From UKL13-2 sp038236905 (GTDB lineage: Bacteria; Pseudomonadota; Gammaproteobacteria; Burkholderiales; Usitatibacteraceae): a stretch of 64,000 nucleotides of DNA. The DNA is taken from positions 1 through 64,000 of the forward strand of contig JBBRZG010000001.1 of NCBI GenBank assembly GCA_038236905.1. The letters run 5' to 3'. The notes beneath the pieces were generated by a model. It saw only the letters and a list, made by a program, of their open reading frames with translations. It did no database searches and had not been told where the DNA came from. Positions 18,311 through 26,770 of the stretch are shown here, piece by piece (the stretch's first letter is position 1; every line of letters starts with the position of its first letter). Made by a program: the position numbers and the translations under genes.

Positions 18311-19400
18311 TCGCATTTTTGACATCCTCACGCGCCGCCTCGACGGCCCGTTGATGGTGACGCTCATGGTGCTTGCGGCGATCTCGGTGACGGTCGTTTT
18401 TTCCGCCTCCGGCGGCGATACGTTTGATCGCGCGCTGGGACAAATCCGTAATTTTTGCGTAGCACTGGTGGTCATGTGGATTGTCGCCAATATGTCGCCG
18501 CTGTTGTTGATGCGTCTGGCGATTCCGATATTTTTGGCGGGCCTGATGCTTCTCATCGGGGTGGCGTTGTTTGGTGAAACCCGTAATAACGCGCGGCGTT
18601 GGCTGCACGTCGGTTTTGTGATTATTCAGCCCTCTGAAATTATGAAAATCGCGATGCCGCTGCTGCTGGCATGGTATTTCCATAAGCGTGAAGAAGACCT
18701 GCGGTTGGCCGACTACGCGATTGCCTGTTTACTGTTGATTGTGCCGACTGCGTTGGTGATCCGTCAGCCAGATTTGGGCACTGCAATCCTGATTTTTTCG
18801 GCTGGTTTTTTCGTCATTTTTTTAGCCGGGTTGTCTTGGAAACTATTGATTGCCGCCGCGGTTTCGGTGGCCGTGGCGATTCCATTTGCCTGGCCGTTTT
18901 TGCACGATTACCAAAAGCAACGCGTATACACCTTGCTTGACCCCACCACTGACCCATTGGGCGCGGGCTATCACATTATCCAATCCACGATTGCCATTGG
19001 CTCCGGCGGCCTACTTGGCAAAGGCTGGCTCACAGGCAGCCAGGCGCAATTAGATTTCATCCCTGAACGCTCGACCGATTTTATTTTCGCGGTATATGGC
19101 GAGGAGTTTGGGCTGGTCGGCGGGCTGTTATTACTTGCGCTGTATCTGGTCATTATTGGCCGAGGCCTGATGATCGCTATGAATGCCTCAACCACTTTTT
19201 CGCGGCTTCTGGCCGGCGCGATCACGCTTTCGTTTTTCACTTATGCGTTTGTCAATATGGGCATGGTGACTGGCATTTTGCCGGTGGTTGGCGTGCCGCT
19301 GCCGCTGATGAGCTATGGCGGTACGGCGATTTTGTCGTTGTTCATCGGCATCGGTATTTTGATGAGCGTATCCACGCATAAGCAACTGGTGGCGACGTGA
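18288..19400 (+). CDS. rodA: Peptidoglycan glycosyltransferase RodA
   Basis: A SEDS-family polymerase that extends glycan strands from lipid II in partnership with PBP2. It has 370 residues and about ten membrane segments. Recognisable motifs are PSEIMKIAMPLLLAW, RQPDLGTAILI, LLDPTTDPLGAGYH (holding the catalytic Asp region) and the C-terminal GVPLPLMSYGGTA. The start ATG lies 23 bases inside mrdA, so the pair is translationally coupled. The end shares GTGA with rlpA. A longer frame starting at 18027 is inside mrdA and rejected. Confidence 0.96.
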   Translation: MNLRATTNRIFDILTRRLDGPLMVTLMVLAAISVTVVFSASGGDTFDRALGQIRNFCVALVVMWIVANMSPLLLMRLAIPIFLAGLMLLIGVALFGETRNNARRWLHVGFVIIQPSEIMKIAMPLLLAWYFHKREEDLRLADYAIACLLLIVPTALVIRQPDLGTAILIFSAGFFVIFLAGLSWKLLIAAAVSVAVAIPFAWPFLHDYQKQRVYTLLDPTTDPLGAGYHIIQSTIAIGSGGLLGKGWLTGSQAQLDFIPERSTDFIFAVYGEEFGLVGGLLLLALYLVIIGRGLMIAMNASTTFSRLLAGAITLSFFTYAFVNMGMVTGILPVVGVPLPLMSYGGTAILSLFIGIGILMSVSTHKQLVAT

Positions 19401-20401
19401 ACGCGGTCAGTGTTATTTCGGAAACAACCGAGTCGATATCAAGTATTGTAGAGCGCCATTCGGCGGGCATCAGCAGACAACAATGGCTTAGAGCGCCCGC
19501 CGATCCTAGTGTTTATGTTTTCATATTTTTATTATTCGCGTTTTTAGCCGGCTGCGGCTCCTCACCCAAACGAAGCGAAATGCCGTCAAAGCCGGCGACA
19601 ACGAGCGCCAAACCCAACGGCTATTATCTCGACGATGGGCCCGGTGACAATCCACCGCTTAATCTTGAGCAGATTCCTGACGCGGTCCCGCGCACAGAAA
19701 CGCTGCATCGGGGCGCCAATCGACCTTACACAATTTTCGGCAAAACCTACGTGCCGAACGTGTCAAACAATTCATTCAGGCAATCTGGGATCGCCTCTTG
19801 GTATGGCCGCAAATTTCATGGACAGAAAACATCCATCGGTGAAATCTACGATATGTATGCGATGACCGCGGCGCACCCGACCCTGCCGGTGCCCTCGTAC
19901 GTGCGGGTGACGAATCCTGCCAACGCGAAATCGGTGGTGGTGCGCGTTAATGATCGCGGCCCATTTCATTCGGACCGTGTCATTGACCTCTCCTACGCCG
20001 CCGCGGCCAAGCTCGATATTGCGCGGCGCGGTAGCGGTATGGTCATGATCGAACGCGTGTTTGAAGGCGATAAAACCGCTCCTTCGCCGATGTCGATTGC
20101 AGCAGCTCCCGTCGTAAACACGCCTGTTGTCATCAACAACATCAGCACCTCGCCGATCACCGAGGATGCCGATTTTATTTACCTCCAGTTGGGCGCATTT
20201 TCTTCAGTCGAAAACGCAGATATTTTCCGCGCGCGAATGGTGCGCGAGCTCGACTGGAATCGCGAACCGATGACAGTCCTGAATAAAGACGGTTTGTTCC
20301 GGGTTCGATTAGGCCCCTATAAAACCCGCGATGAAGCCGCGGCAATCGTCGCGCAAATTAAACAATCCCACGATTTTTCACCTGTTATTACCAAACCATA
20401 A
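19397..20401 (+). CDS. rlpA: Septal ring lytic transglycosylase RlpA family lipoprotein
   Basis: A 334-residue outer-membrane lipoprotein predicted to cleave denuded glycan strands. After an unusually long N-terminus the lipobox LAGC sits near residue 52. The double-psi beta-barrel domain (about 130-215) has GIASWYGRKFHG and the active-site NDRGPF; a C-terminal SPOR domain (about 255-330) has LQLGAFSSVENA and FRVRLGPY, which binds denuded peptidoglycan. The only workable start is the GTG at 19397, overlapping the rodA stop (GTGA). Confidence 0.92.
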   Translation: MNAVSVISETTESISSIVERHSAGISRQQWLRAPADPSVYVFIFLLFAFLAGCGSSPKRSEMPSKPATTSAKPNGYYLDDGPGDNPPLNLEQIPDAVPRTETLHRGANRPYTIFGKTYVPNVSNNSFRQSGIASWYGRKFHGQKTSIGEIYDMYAMTAAHPTLPVPSYVRVTNPANAKSVVVRVNDRGPFHSDRVIDLSYAAAAKLDIARRGSGMVMIERVFEGDKTAPSPMSIAAAPVVNTPVVINNISTSPITEDADFIYLQLGAFSSVENADIFRARMVRELDWNREPMTVLNKDGLFRVRLGPYKTRDEAAAIVAQIKQSHDFSPVITKP

Positions 20402-20414
20402 AGTCTGACTATTC

Positions 20415-21602
20415 ATGATCGCTTCTCTTTTTTCCGTACCCCGAAATCAATTGTTAAAATCTTGCGCCGCCGTCGCGTTTGCCACTCTATCAGCCGTCGC
20501 GAGTGCCCAGACTTCCATTGCCGCACCGGGCATCGTTTCTGACATTCCCGCACCGCCGATTGCTGCGCGCTCGTATGTATTGTTTGATGTGGGTAGCAAT
20601 CAGATTCTCGCTGGCCTGGCGTCAAGTGATCGCTTCGAGCCCGCGTCGCTGACCAAGCTCATGACCGCCTATTTGGTATTTGACGCGCTAAAAAATAAAA
20701 AACTCACCCTCACGCAAACGCTGCCCGTATCAGAGCGCGCGTGGAAAGCGGAAGGCTCGCGGATGTTTATCGATCCGAAACAAACACCACAGGTCGAATC
20801 GCTGATTCGAGGCATGATTATTCAGAGCGGCAACGATGCATCCATTGCACTTGCGGAAGGGATCGCGGGCTCCGAGGATTTGTTCGCGCAGCTGATGAAT
20901 AAACAGGCGCAACGCCTTGGTATGAAAAATACCAATTTCGTGAACGCGACGGGTTTGCCCAACGCCCAGCACTACTCGACCGCCGAGGATTTGACGCTGC
21001 TCGCGAGCGCTCTTATCCGCGATTTCCCGCAGGAGTTTGCTTATTACAAAGAGCGCGAGTTCACCTATAACAAAATCACCCAACCGAATCGTAATCGGCT
21101 GCTGTTTATTGATCCGACGGTGGATGGATTGAAAACCGGCCATACCGATGCAGCCGGATATTGTTTAATTGCGACCGCCAAGCGCGGCGAGCGGCGGCTG
21201 ATTTCCGTTGTGCTTGGCACCACATCCGACGCAGCTCGCACCCAGGAGAGCCAGAAGTTGTTGAATTTCGGTTACCAGTTTTTTGATTCTCAGCGCCTGT
21301 ACAAAAAGGACCAACCGATTGCCACTCCTGAAATTTACAAAGGCACCCAAAACACGGTCAAGCTTGGTTTTGATCGCGACATTTGGCTCACTCTACCGAA
21401 GGACAAGTTCCAAGGCTTGGCTGCCACCTTGACCACCACCCAGCCGCTGATTGCGCCACTGAGCATCGGTCAGAAAGCGGGGATAATGAAATTAACTAAA
21501 AACGATAAATTAGTCGCCGAAATCCCGGTAGTCGCACTTGAGGATGTGCCCGTTGCTGGATTCTTAGGGCGCGGCTGGGATGCTATCCGGCTGATGTTTT
21601 AA
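20415..21602 (+). CDS. dacC: D-alanyl-D-alanine carboxypeptidase (PBP5/6 family)
   Basis: Trims the terminal D-Ala of pentapeptide stems in the periplasm. It has 395 residues with a cleavable signal peptide (hydrophobic core about 14-30, ending SAVASAQ). Active-site motifs are Ser78-Leu-Thr-Lys81, Ser138-Gly-Asn140 and Lys240-Thr-Gly242. The C-terminal PBP5_C beta domain and a weak amphipathic end (GFLGRGWDAIRLMF) would tether it to the membrane. It lies 13 bases after rlpA in the wall cluster; the exact paralogue name (dacA or dacC) is not certain. Confidence 0.93.
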   Translation: MIASLFSVPRNQLLKSCAAVAFATLSAVASAQTSIAAPGIVSDIPAPPIAARSYVLFDVGSNQILAGLASSDRFEPASLTKLMTAYLVFDALKNKKLTLTQTLPVSERAWKAEGSRMFIDPKQTPQVESLIRGMIIQSGNDASIALAEGIAGSEDLFAQLMNKQAQRLGMKNTNFVNATGLPNAQHYSTAEDLTLLASALIRDFPQEFAYYKEREFTYNKITQPNRNRLLFIDPTVDGLKTGHTDAAGYCLIATAKRGERRLISVVLGTTSDAARTQESQKLLNFGYQFFDSQRLYKKDQPIATPEIYKGTQNTVKLGFDRDIWLTLPKDKFQGLAATLTTTQPLIAPLSIGQKAGIMKLTKNDKLVAEIPVVALEDVPVAGFLGRGWDAIRLMF

Positions 21603-21622
21603 AAAGTAGGAGCCAATACAAA

Positions 21623-22516
21623 ATGAGCGCGACCAATCAAGCCATGTGCCTGCCGACGGTATTTTTGAATGGCAATTTTATGCCGTTGGCAGACGCGCAT
21701 ATTTCGCCGCTGGATCGTGGCTTCATTTTCGGCGACGGCGTCTACGAAGTAATTCCTTTTTATGACGGCAAGGCGCTGCGCCTAAATGAACATTTGGAAC
21801 GCTTGCAGCGCAGTCTGGATGAATTGGAAATCGATAATCCATATCCCAAAAATCAGTGGGAAACCAGTATCGGCGGGCTTGTTGAACATAACCGCGGCAG
21901 CAGCGTTGGCGGCAATATGGCGATCTATATTCAGATTACACGCGGCGTGGCGAAGCGCGATTTCGCCCCCATTAAGGGGCTAACGCAGACCGTTTTCATG
22001 ATGGCAAATCCCTTGCCGACACCCAAACGCGAAGTTTATTAACGCGGTATTTCTTGCGTTTCATTGGACGATAGTCGCTGGCTGCGTTGCCACATAAAAT
22101 CGACCGCATTGCTCGGCGCGGTGATGTTGAAACATGCATCGAATAACGAAGGTGCTGATGAAGCGATGCTGTTTCGCGATGGATACCTGACGGAGTCATC
22201 CGCCAGCAATATTGCAGCGGTAAAAAATGGCGTGATTCTATGCCCACCAATGGACAACCTGATTCTGCCCGGCATCACCTATGAATTAATGATTGAACTG
22301 GCCCACAACGCGGGCATGCCGTTGGAAATTCGTCGTGTTTCACGCCACGAAGTGAACACGGCTGATGAGTTGTGGATTTTATCGTCCACCAAAGAAGTGG
22401 TGCCGATCACGACGCTGGATGAAAAGCCGGTCGGGCACGGCGCGCTGGCGGGGAAACCCGGACCGCTGTTTCGGAAGATGTATGACTTGTTTCAAATCTA
22501 CAAACGCGGCCTGTAA
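21623..22516 (+). pseudogene. Class IV (D-amino acid/branched-chain type) aminotransferase interrupted by an in-frame TAA
   Basis: Two pieces in the same frame, 21623-22042 and 22043-22516, make one complete class IV PLP aminotransferase of 297 codons, interrupted only by TAA at 22040-22042. Upstream are FIFGDGVYEVIPFYDG and RLNEHLERL. Downstream the frame continues at once with GISCVSLDDSRWLRCHIKS, whose Lys (codon 22097-22099) is the PLP-binding lysine, then ESSASNIAAV and LPGITYELMIELA. If the stop is real and not read through, the product loses the catalytic lysine. No base is inserted or deleted. The place between dacC and ybeD-lipB-lipA is where betaproteobacteria commonly keep a D-alanine aminotransferase. 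A sequencing error or recent nonsense mutation are the alternatives. Confidence 0.85.
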
Positions 22517-22542
22517 ACATAATATTCATATAGGTGCACATC

Positions 22543-22851
22543 ATGGCAAACGAGCATCCCAAACTTATCGGCGAAGGCGAAGAAACGTTACTCAAATTCC
22601 CGACCCTGTTTCCCATCAAGGCCATGGGGAAGATGGCCACGGAGGGTGGTCAAAGTAATTTTGCACAGCTGGTGATCGACATCGTGTTGAAGCATGCGCC
22701 CGATCTGGACACCAGCTTGATTGAAATGCGCCCGTCAAAAAATGGTAATTTTTTATCGGTGACAGCAACCATCAACGCCACTTCCAAATTGCAAATTGAC
22801 GACATTTACCGCGAGCTTTCGGCGCATCCGCTGGTGTTGATGGCGCTTTAA
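22543..22851 (+). CDS. ybeD: YbeD/DUF493 family protein
   Basis: A 102-residue small protein of the YbeD (DUF493) family, an alpha/beta fold resembling regulatory ACT-like domains. Typical features are the N-terminal LLKFPTLFPIKAMG and the C-terminal IYRELSAHPLVLMAL. It is regularly found next to lipB, and the function is not established. The ATG at 22543 has TAGG eight bases upstream; a GTG nine bases earlier is less likely. It is followed by a strong hairpin and lipB. Confidence 0.9.
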   Translation: MANEHPKLIGEGEETLLKFPTLFPIKAMGKMATEGGQSNFAQLVIDIVLKHAPDLDTSLIEMRPSKNGNFLSVTATINATSKLQIDDIYRELSAHPLVLMAL

Positions 22852-22885
22852 AAAATCGACAAAAGTAAAATCCTACTTTTGTCGA
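22851..22885 (-). terminator. 12-bp hairpin with a terminator-like face on the minus strand
   Basis: Perfect arms TCGACAAAAGTA (22856-22867) and its complement (22874-22885) with a six-base loop. On the plus strand no T run follows, but on the minus strand the hairpin is followed by six T (the A run at 22851-22855 and adjoining bases). It therefore looks like a terminator for leftward, antisense transcription through the lip genes. It may alternatively be an mRNA-stability hairpin between ybeD and lipB. Confidence 0.55.
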
Positions 22886-22964
22886 GATCGGTTAGCGTTG
22901 AATTGATGCCAATGCTGACAGTAAAGCCAAAGCTATTCGATTTAGTGCGTGGTAATTGAAAACC

Positions 22965-23594
22965 ATGGAACTCATTTTAAAAAATCTGGGGCTCGCCAAC
23001 TATGCTGATACGCTACTTGCGATGCAAACGCAAAATCGCGAGCGTACACCGGCTAGCCCCGACGAAATCTGGCTTCTCGAGCACCCGCCAGTCTTCACTC
23101 TGGGTCTGGCAGGGAAGCCAGAGCATGTGCTCGAAGCAGGTGACATTCCGGTGATTAAAGTCGAGCGCGGCGGACAGGTGACCTATCATGGGCCGGGTCA
23201 ACTTGTCGCTTATTTACTGCTGGACGTGAAGCGTTTAGGGATGGGCGTCAAAGAACTTGTGCGAAGAATGGAGCAATCACTGATCGATTTGCTTGCACAA
23301 TACGAAATCAACAGTTATCGGAGGGCAGGAATGCCCGGCGTGTATGTGAACCTTGGTGGCGTTGACGCAAAAATCGCCGCGATTGGTTTGCGTGTTGCCA
23401 ACCACGCCACTTATCACGGCCTTTCGCTTAATGTGAATATGGATCTGGGGCCGTTTTCACGCATCAATCCCTGCGGTTATGAAGGGCTCGCGGTCACCCA
23501 AATGTACGATCTAGGCGTCACCGATAAAATAGAAACTATTGTCAATAATTTGGTCGCGCAGTTAAAGCGCAATTTGAATGTGATTTCGTCTTAG
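22965..23594 (+). CDS. lipB: Octanoyl-[acyl-carrier-protein]:protein octanoyltransferase
   Basis: LipB moves octanoyl from ACP to lipoyl domains of 2-oxoacid dehydrogenases and the glycine cleavage H protein. It is 209 residues long. The active-site region has RGGQVTYHGPGQLVAY, then GVYVNLGGVDAKIAAIGLRV with the catalytic Lys, and the cysteine segment RINPCGYEGL. The ATG at 22965 is preferred over a TTG three codons earlier. lipA follows 35 bases downstream. Confidence 0.96.
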   Translation: MELILKNLGLANYADTLLAMQTQNRERTPASPDEIWLLEHPPVFTLGLAGKPEHVLEAGDIPVIKVERGGQVTYHGPGQLVAYLLLDVKRLGMGVKELVRRMEQSLIDLLAQYEINSYRRAGMPGVYVNLGGVDAKIAAIGLRVANHATYHGLSLNVNMDLGPFSRINPCGYEGLAVTQMYDLGVTDKIETIVNNLVAQLKRNLNVISS

Positions 23595-23629
23595 TCATTT
23601 TTTTGAGACGTCAACAAACGGGAAGAATC

Positions 23630-24607
23630 ATGGAAGCAGTTGATCTAAAAGCAGACTTAAAAACTGGCGTGATCGCTGGCGTGAAGGAAAAAAGCGAGCT
23701 AAAAACCGCGCGTATCCCGATAAAAATCATTCCCGCCGAGCGACTAAAAAAACCGGAGTGGATTCGCGTGAAAGCGGGCTCACCTTCCACGCGCTTTTAC
23801 GAAATTAAACAAATTTTGCGCGATGCAAATTTGCACACCGTCTGCGAAGAAGCTTCCTGCCCGAATATCGGCGAGTGTTTCGGCAAAGGCACGGCCACCT
23901 TTATGATCATGGGCGATTTATGTACGCGACGCTGCCCGTTTTGCGATGTCGGTCACGGCCGTCCCTTACCGCTCGATCTTGACGAGCCACGTCATCTGGC
24001 GGAAACGATCGCAAAATTGAAGTTGAAATATGTGGTCATCACCAGCGTGGATCGCGACGATTTGCGTGATGGCGGCGCGGAACATTTTGTAAATTGCATT
24101 CGCGAAACCCGCAAACTTTCGCCGTTCACGCGGATCGAAATTCTCACCCCTGATTTCCGCGCCCGACTGGATCGCGCGTTGAATATTTTGCGCGAGGCAC
24201 CGCCCGATGTGATGAACCACAATCTTGAAACCGTTCCACGTCTTTACAAACAGGCGCGCCCCGGCTCTGACTACGCACACTCACTCAAACTGTTGAAAGA
24301 TTTCAAAGCCGAACACAAGGGGGTGCCGACCAAGAGCGGCCTAATGGTCGGCTTGGGTGAAACCAACGAAGAAATTCTGGAGGTCATGCGCGATCTGCGT
24401 GCTCACGATGTCGACATGCTTACGATTGGCCAGTACCTGCAACCATCCGGCCATCACCTGCCGGTGCTGCGTTACGCGACACCCGACGAATTCAAAATGT
24501 TTGAAACCGAAGCTTACAAAATGGGCTTCATTCATGCCGCCAGCGGGCCAATGGTCCGCAGTTCTTACCACGCCGATCAGATGGCGCATGAAGCGGGGTT
24601 TGCCTAG
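23630..24607 (+). CDS. lipA: Lipoyl synthase
   Basis: A radical-SAM enzyme that inserts two sulfurs into the octanoyl chain made by LipB. It is 325 residues long. The auxiliary cluster motif CEEASCPNIGEC (three Cys) and the radical-SAM motif CTRRCPFC (CxxxCxxC) are intact, and the C-terminal VRSSYHA supplies the serine ligand. The ATG at 23630 has GGAAG five bases upstream, so nine extra in-frame codons upstream are excluded. Last gene of the dacC-ybeD-lipB-lipA block. Confidence 0.97.
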   Translation: MEAVDLKADLKTGVIAGVKEKSELKTARIPIKIIPAERLKKPEWIRVKAGSPSTRFYEIKQILRDANLHTVCEEASCPNIGECFGKGTATFMIMGDLCTRRCPFCDVGHGRPLPLDLDEPRHLAETIAKLKLKYVVITSVDRDDLRDGGAEHFVNCIRETRKLSPFTRIEILTPDFRARLDRALNILREAPPDVMNHNLETVPRLYKQARPGSDYAHSLKLLKDFKAEHKGVPTKSGLMVGLGETNEEILEVMRDLRAHDVDMLTIGQYLQPSGHHLPVLRYATPDEFKMFETEAYKMGFIHAASGPMVRSSYHADQMAHEAGFA

Positions 24608-24633
24608 CGTTGGCATTGAACCCGAACACAGGA

Positions 24634-24698
24634 GCGCGTTTCAAAGCAAAAATGGCTTGAAACCGCGGTCTCTATTGAAAATAGGTTGGGCTTTTGTT
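24634..24698 (+). repeat. Dispersed intergenic hairpin repeat, copy A
   Basis: GCGCGTTTCAAAGC, AAAAATG, GCTTGAAA, then a tail ending GGTTGGGCTTTTG. The two arms pair with one bulge. The same core (GC-AAAAATG-GC flanked by TTCA/TGAA arms and a GGG(C/G)TTT tail) recurs at 35968 and 53360 and in degraded form at 27552. It lies between convergent lipA and arsH and, with its T-rich tail, could act as their terminator. Confidence 0.6.
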
Positions 24699-24717
24699 TG
24701 TAATTCACTGGATCGAT

Positions 24718-25500
24718 TCAATTGCCCAAGTTCTTTGTTGCCGCGGTCACCAAATCCAATCGTGGCGCTGCATCGTTTGCCGCTGTCGCGCCAACCGCAA
24801 CCCGCTCTGAATACCGGCCTGTCAGCGTTGCGACGTGCGGTCTAAGCAGCACGGTAAAACGTATCAGCTCCTCGCATACGTCGACCAGCCGTTCGTAATA
24901 GCTGGAAGCTTTCATACGACCGTTTTCGTCGAACTCCTCAAATGCTTTGGCGATACTGGATTGATTGGGAATCGTAAACATGCGCATCCAGCGGCCAAGC
25001 AAACGAAGTGTGTTCACGGCGTTGAAAGACTGCGAGCCGCCACAGACTTGCGTCACCGCGAGAGCGCGGCCTTGTGTGGGACGCATGCCTTTGCTTTCCA
25101 AAGGCAAATGATCGATCTGGGTTTTCATGACGCCGGTGATTTGACCGTGCCGCTCAGGCGAGCACCAGACCTGGCCCTCTGACCACATAGAGTGTTCGCG
25201 CAGCTCATGCACAGCGGGGTGATCATCAAACGGAATCTGGTCGGGCAGCGGCAAATCGGATGGATCAAAAATGCGCACCTCGGCACCAAAATAAATCAGC
25301 AGGCGCGCGGCCTCTTCTGCCTGCAAGCGCGAGAATGAGCGGGCGCGAAGGGATCCATAGAGCAGCAAGATTCTTGGCGGATGCGCATAGGTTTGCGACG
25401 CAGAAAGCAACAGCGTTTCAGCGGGGCGCTGAATGACGCACTGCTGGTTGAGGGCGGGTAAGGAATGAGGATCAATTAGAGTGCGAAGACGCTGGGACAT
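24718..25500 (-). CDS. arsH: ArsH-type NADPH-dependent FMN reductase
   Basis: A 260-residue flavodoxin-fold reductase. The FMN phosphate loop LYGSLRARSFSRL (about 49-61), EEAARLLIYFGAEVRIFDP, and the GVMKTQIDHLPLESKGMRPTQG block are those of ArsH, an enzyme reported to oxidise trivalent organoarsenicals and reduce quinones or azo dyes. No arsR, arsB, arsC or acr3 is nearby, so the gene is separated from the usual ars operon and its arsenic role is inferred from family only. Convergent with lipA; the HAD gene lies behind its start. Confidence 0.88.
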   Translation of the reverse strand: MSQRLRTLIDPHSLPALNQQCVIQRPAETLLLSASQTYAHPPRILLLYGSLRARSFSRLQAEEAARLLIYFGAEVRIFDPSDLPLPDQIPFDDHPAVHELREHSMWSEGQVWCSPERHGQITGVMKTQIDHLPLESKGMRPTQGRALAVTQVCGGSQSFNAVNTLRLLGRWMRMFTIPNQSSIAKAFEEFDENGRMKASSYYERLVDVCEELIRFTVLLRPHVATLTGRYSERVAVGATAANDAAPRLDLVTAATKNLGN

Positions 25501-25553
25501 TTTTAATCGATTTGAACTGTTTGAAAATTACTGATCATGCAAGCTGTACGCGC

Positions 25554-26252
25554 TTACGCCAATATCCCCGCTACTTCATCCAAACTCTTCACCACATAAT
25601 CCGGCATAAAACCGAGCCGCTCGACCGGCGCGCTGCTGCGATTAATCCAAAAGACATTAAAGCCATAGGCTTTGGCTCCAGCTGCATCCCAGCCGTTTGA
25701 GGACACAAAACCAATTTGATTTTTCGAGATGCGCAAGCGATCAACGGCGAACTGATACACGCGCGGATCGGGCTTGAAGACGCCGACTTCTTCCACGCTC
25801 AATACCTCATCAAGCAACTTATCAAAACCACTATGCTTGACCACCGCGCTCAACATATCGGGCGCGCCATTTGAGAGGACAGCGAGTTTGGGTCCGGGGC
25901 TAGATTTTCCGCTCGCCGCGCTTAATGTAGCAAGTGCGCTCTTTGCATCAGCGAATGGTTGCAGCGTTCGGTAAGCGTGATTCAATTCATCAAGCGCCGC
26001 GTCCGTATACCTGAGCGCCAGCGTTTCACATACCACCCGCAACGCATCTTGCGTGACTGTATTGAAATCGACATGGCGCTGCATGCTGTTGCGAAGCCAT
26101 GTGTATTCGAGCTGCTTTACCCGCCACGCTTGCGAAAGGGCAGTACCCTTGCCGGGGAAAAGTCGTTCGCAGGTCGTGACAACCGAATGTACGTCAAACA
26201 AGGTGCCATAAGCATCAAATACTAACGCGCGGATCGTGGGCTGTTGAGCCAT
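25554..26252 (-). CDS. Haloacid dehalogenase type II (HAD superfamily)
   Basis: A 232-residue HAD hydrolase. Motif I is LVFDAYGTLFDV with the nucleophilic Asp, motif II is LSNG, motif III is the Lys in VFKPDPRVY and motif IV is SSNGWDAAGAKAYGF. The FDAYGTLFD and SSNGWDAAGA wording is typical of L-2-haloacid dehalogenases, which hydrolyse short 2-haloacids, although many members act on other substrates. The ATG at 26252 has GGAGG just upstream; a longer frame to 26309 is not supported. Divergent from lrgA. Confidence 0.88.
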   Translation of the reverse strand: MAQQPTIRALVFDAYGTLFDVHSVVTTCERLFPGKGTALSQAWRVKQLEYTWLRNSMQRHVDFNTVTQDALRVVCETLALRYTDAALDELNHAYRTLQPFADAKSALATLSAASGKSSPGPKLAVLSNGAPDMLSAVVKHSGFDKLLDEVLSVEEVGVFKPDPRVYQFAVDRLRISKNQIGFVSSNGWDAAGAKAYGFNVFWINRSSAPVERLGFMPDYVVKSLDEVAGILA

Positions 26253-26386
26253 GCGGCCTCCGAAATTTAAAAGCGGGTGCTTCACCTTGATTTTATGCGC
26301 AAGCAGCAATGCGATCCAATTTCATCGCAGATTTCGCGAGCGCAATGTCACGCGCCGCTATCTTGCGTTTTACGCGCTGCCCATGC

Positions 26387-26770
26387 ATGCTCACAACCAT
26401 GATTCGCGGACTCGCTATTTTGCTCATATTTCAATCCATCGGCGAAGTAGCGACCCGATTTATCCACGGCGTGATTCCAGGGCCGGTCATCGGCATGATC
26501 TTGTTGTTGGTGTTCTTGGTGATCAAGAAAAAAATCGCGCCGTCTATCGCTATCGCGGCCGATGGGCTGCTCGCCCATCTGGCGATTTTTTTTATTCCCG
26601 CGGCCGTAGGGGTGATGCTTTATGTCACCGAACTGATGAGTGCGGGAGCGGCGTGGCTGCTGGCTATTCTCTTGAGCACCGCCGCTTCCATGGCGATTAC
26701 GGCGCTGCTGTTGAAATGGTTTTTTCGGGATGATGATAGCGGCGCAAAAAAACCAGATTTTTCGCCATGA
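26387..26770 (+). CDS. lrgA: CidA/LrgA family membrane protein
   Basis: A 127-residue protein with four hydrophobic segments, beginning IRGLAILLIFQSIGE and including IPGPVIGMILLLVFL and LLAHLAIFFIPAAVGVM, as in the holin-like LrgA/CidA family that modulates murein hydrolase export or metabolite transport. The ATG at 26387 gives the usual family length; an ATG at 26399 is possible. The frame is open back to 26309 but those residues do not fit. Its stop overlaps lrgB by four bases (ATGA). Confidence 0.9.
   Translation: MLTTMIRGLAILLIFQSIGEVATRFIHGVIPGPVIGMILLLVFLVIKKKIAPSIAIAADGLLAHLAIFFIPAAVGVMLYVTELMSAGAAWLLAILLSTAASMAITALLLKWFFRDDDSGAKKPDFSP

Noticed and set aside
22040..22042. Frameshift between the two aminotransferase pieces
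   Set aside because: Both pieces are in the same frame and no residues are missing; only one codon is a stop.
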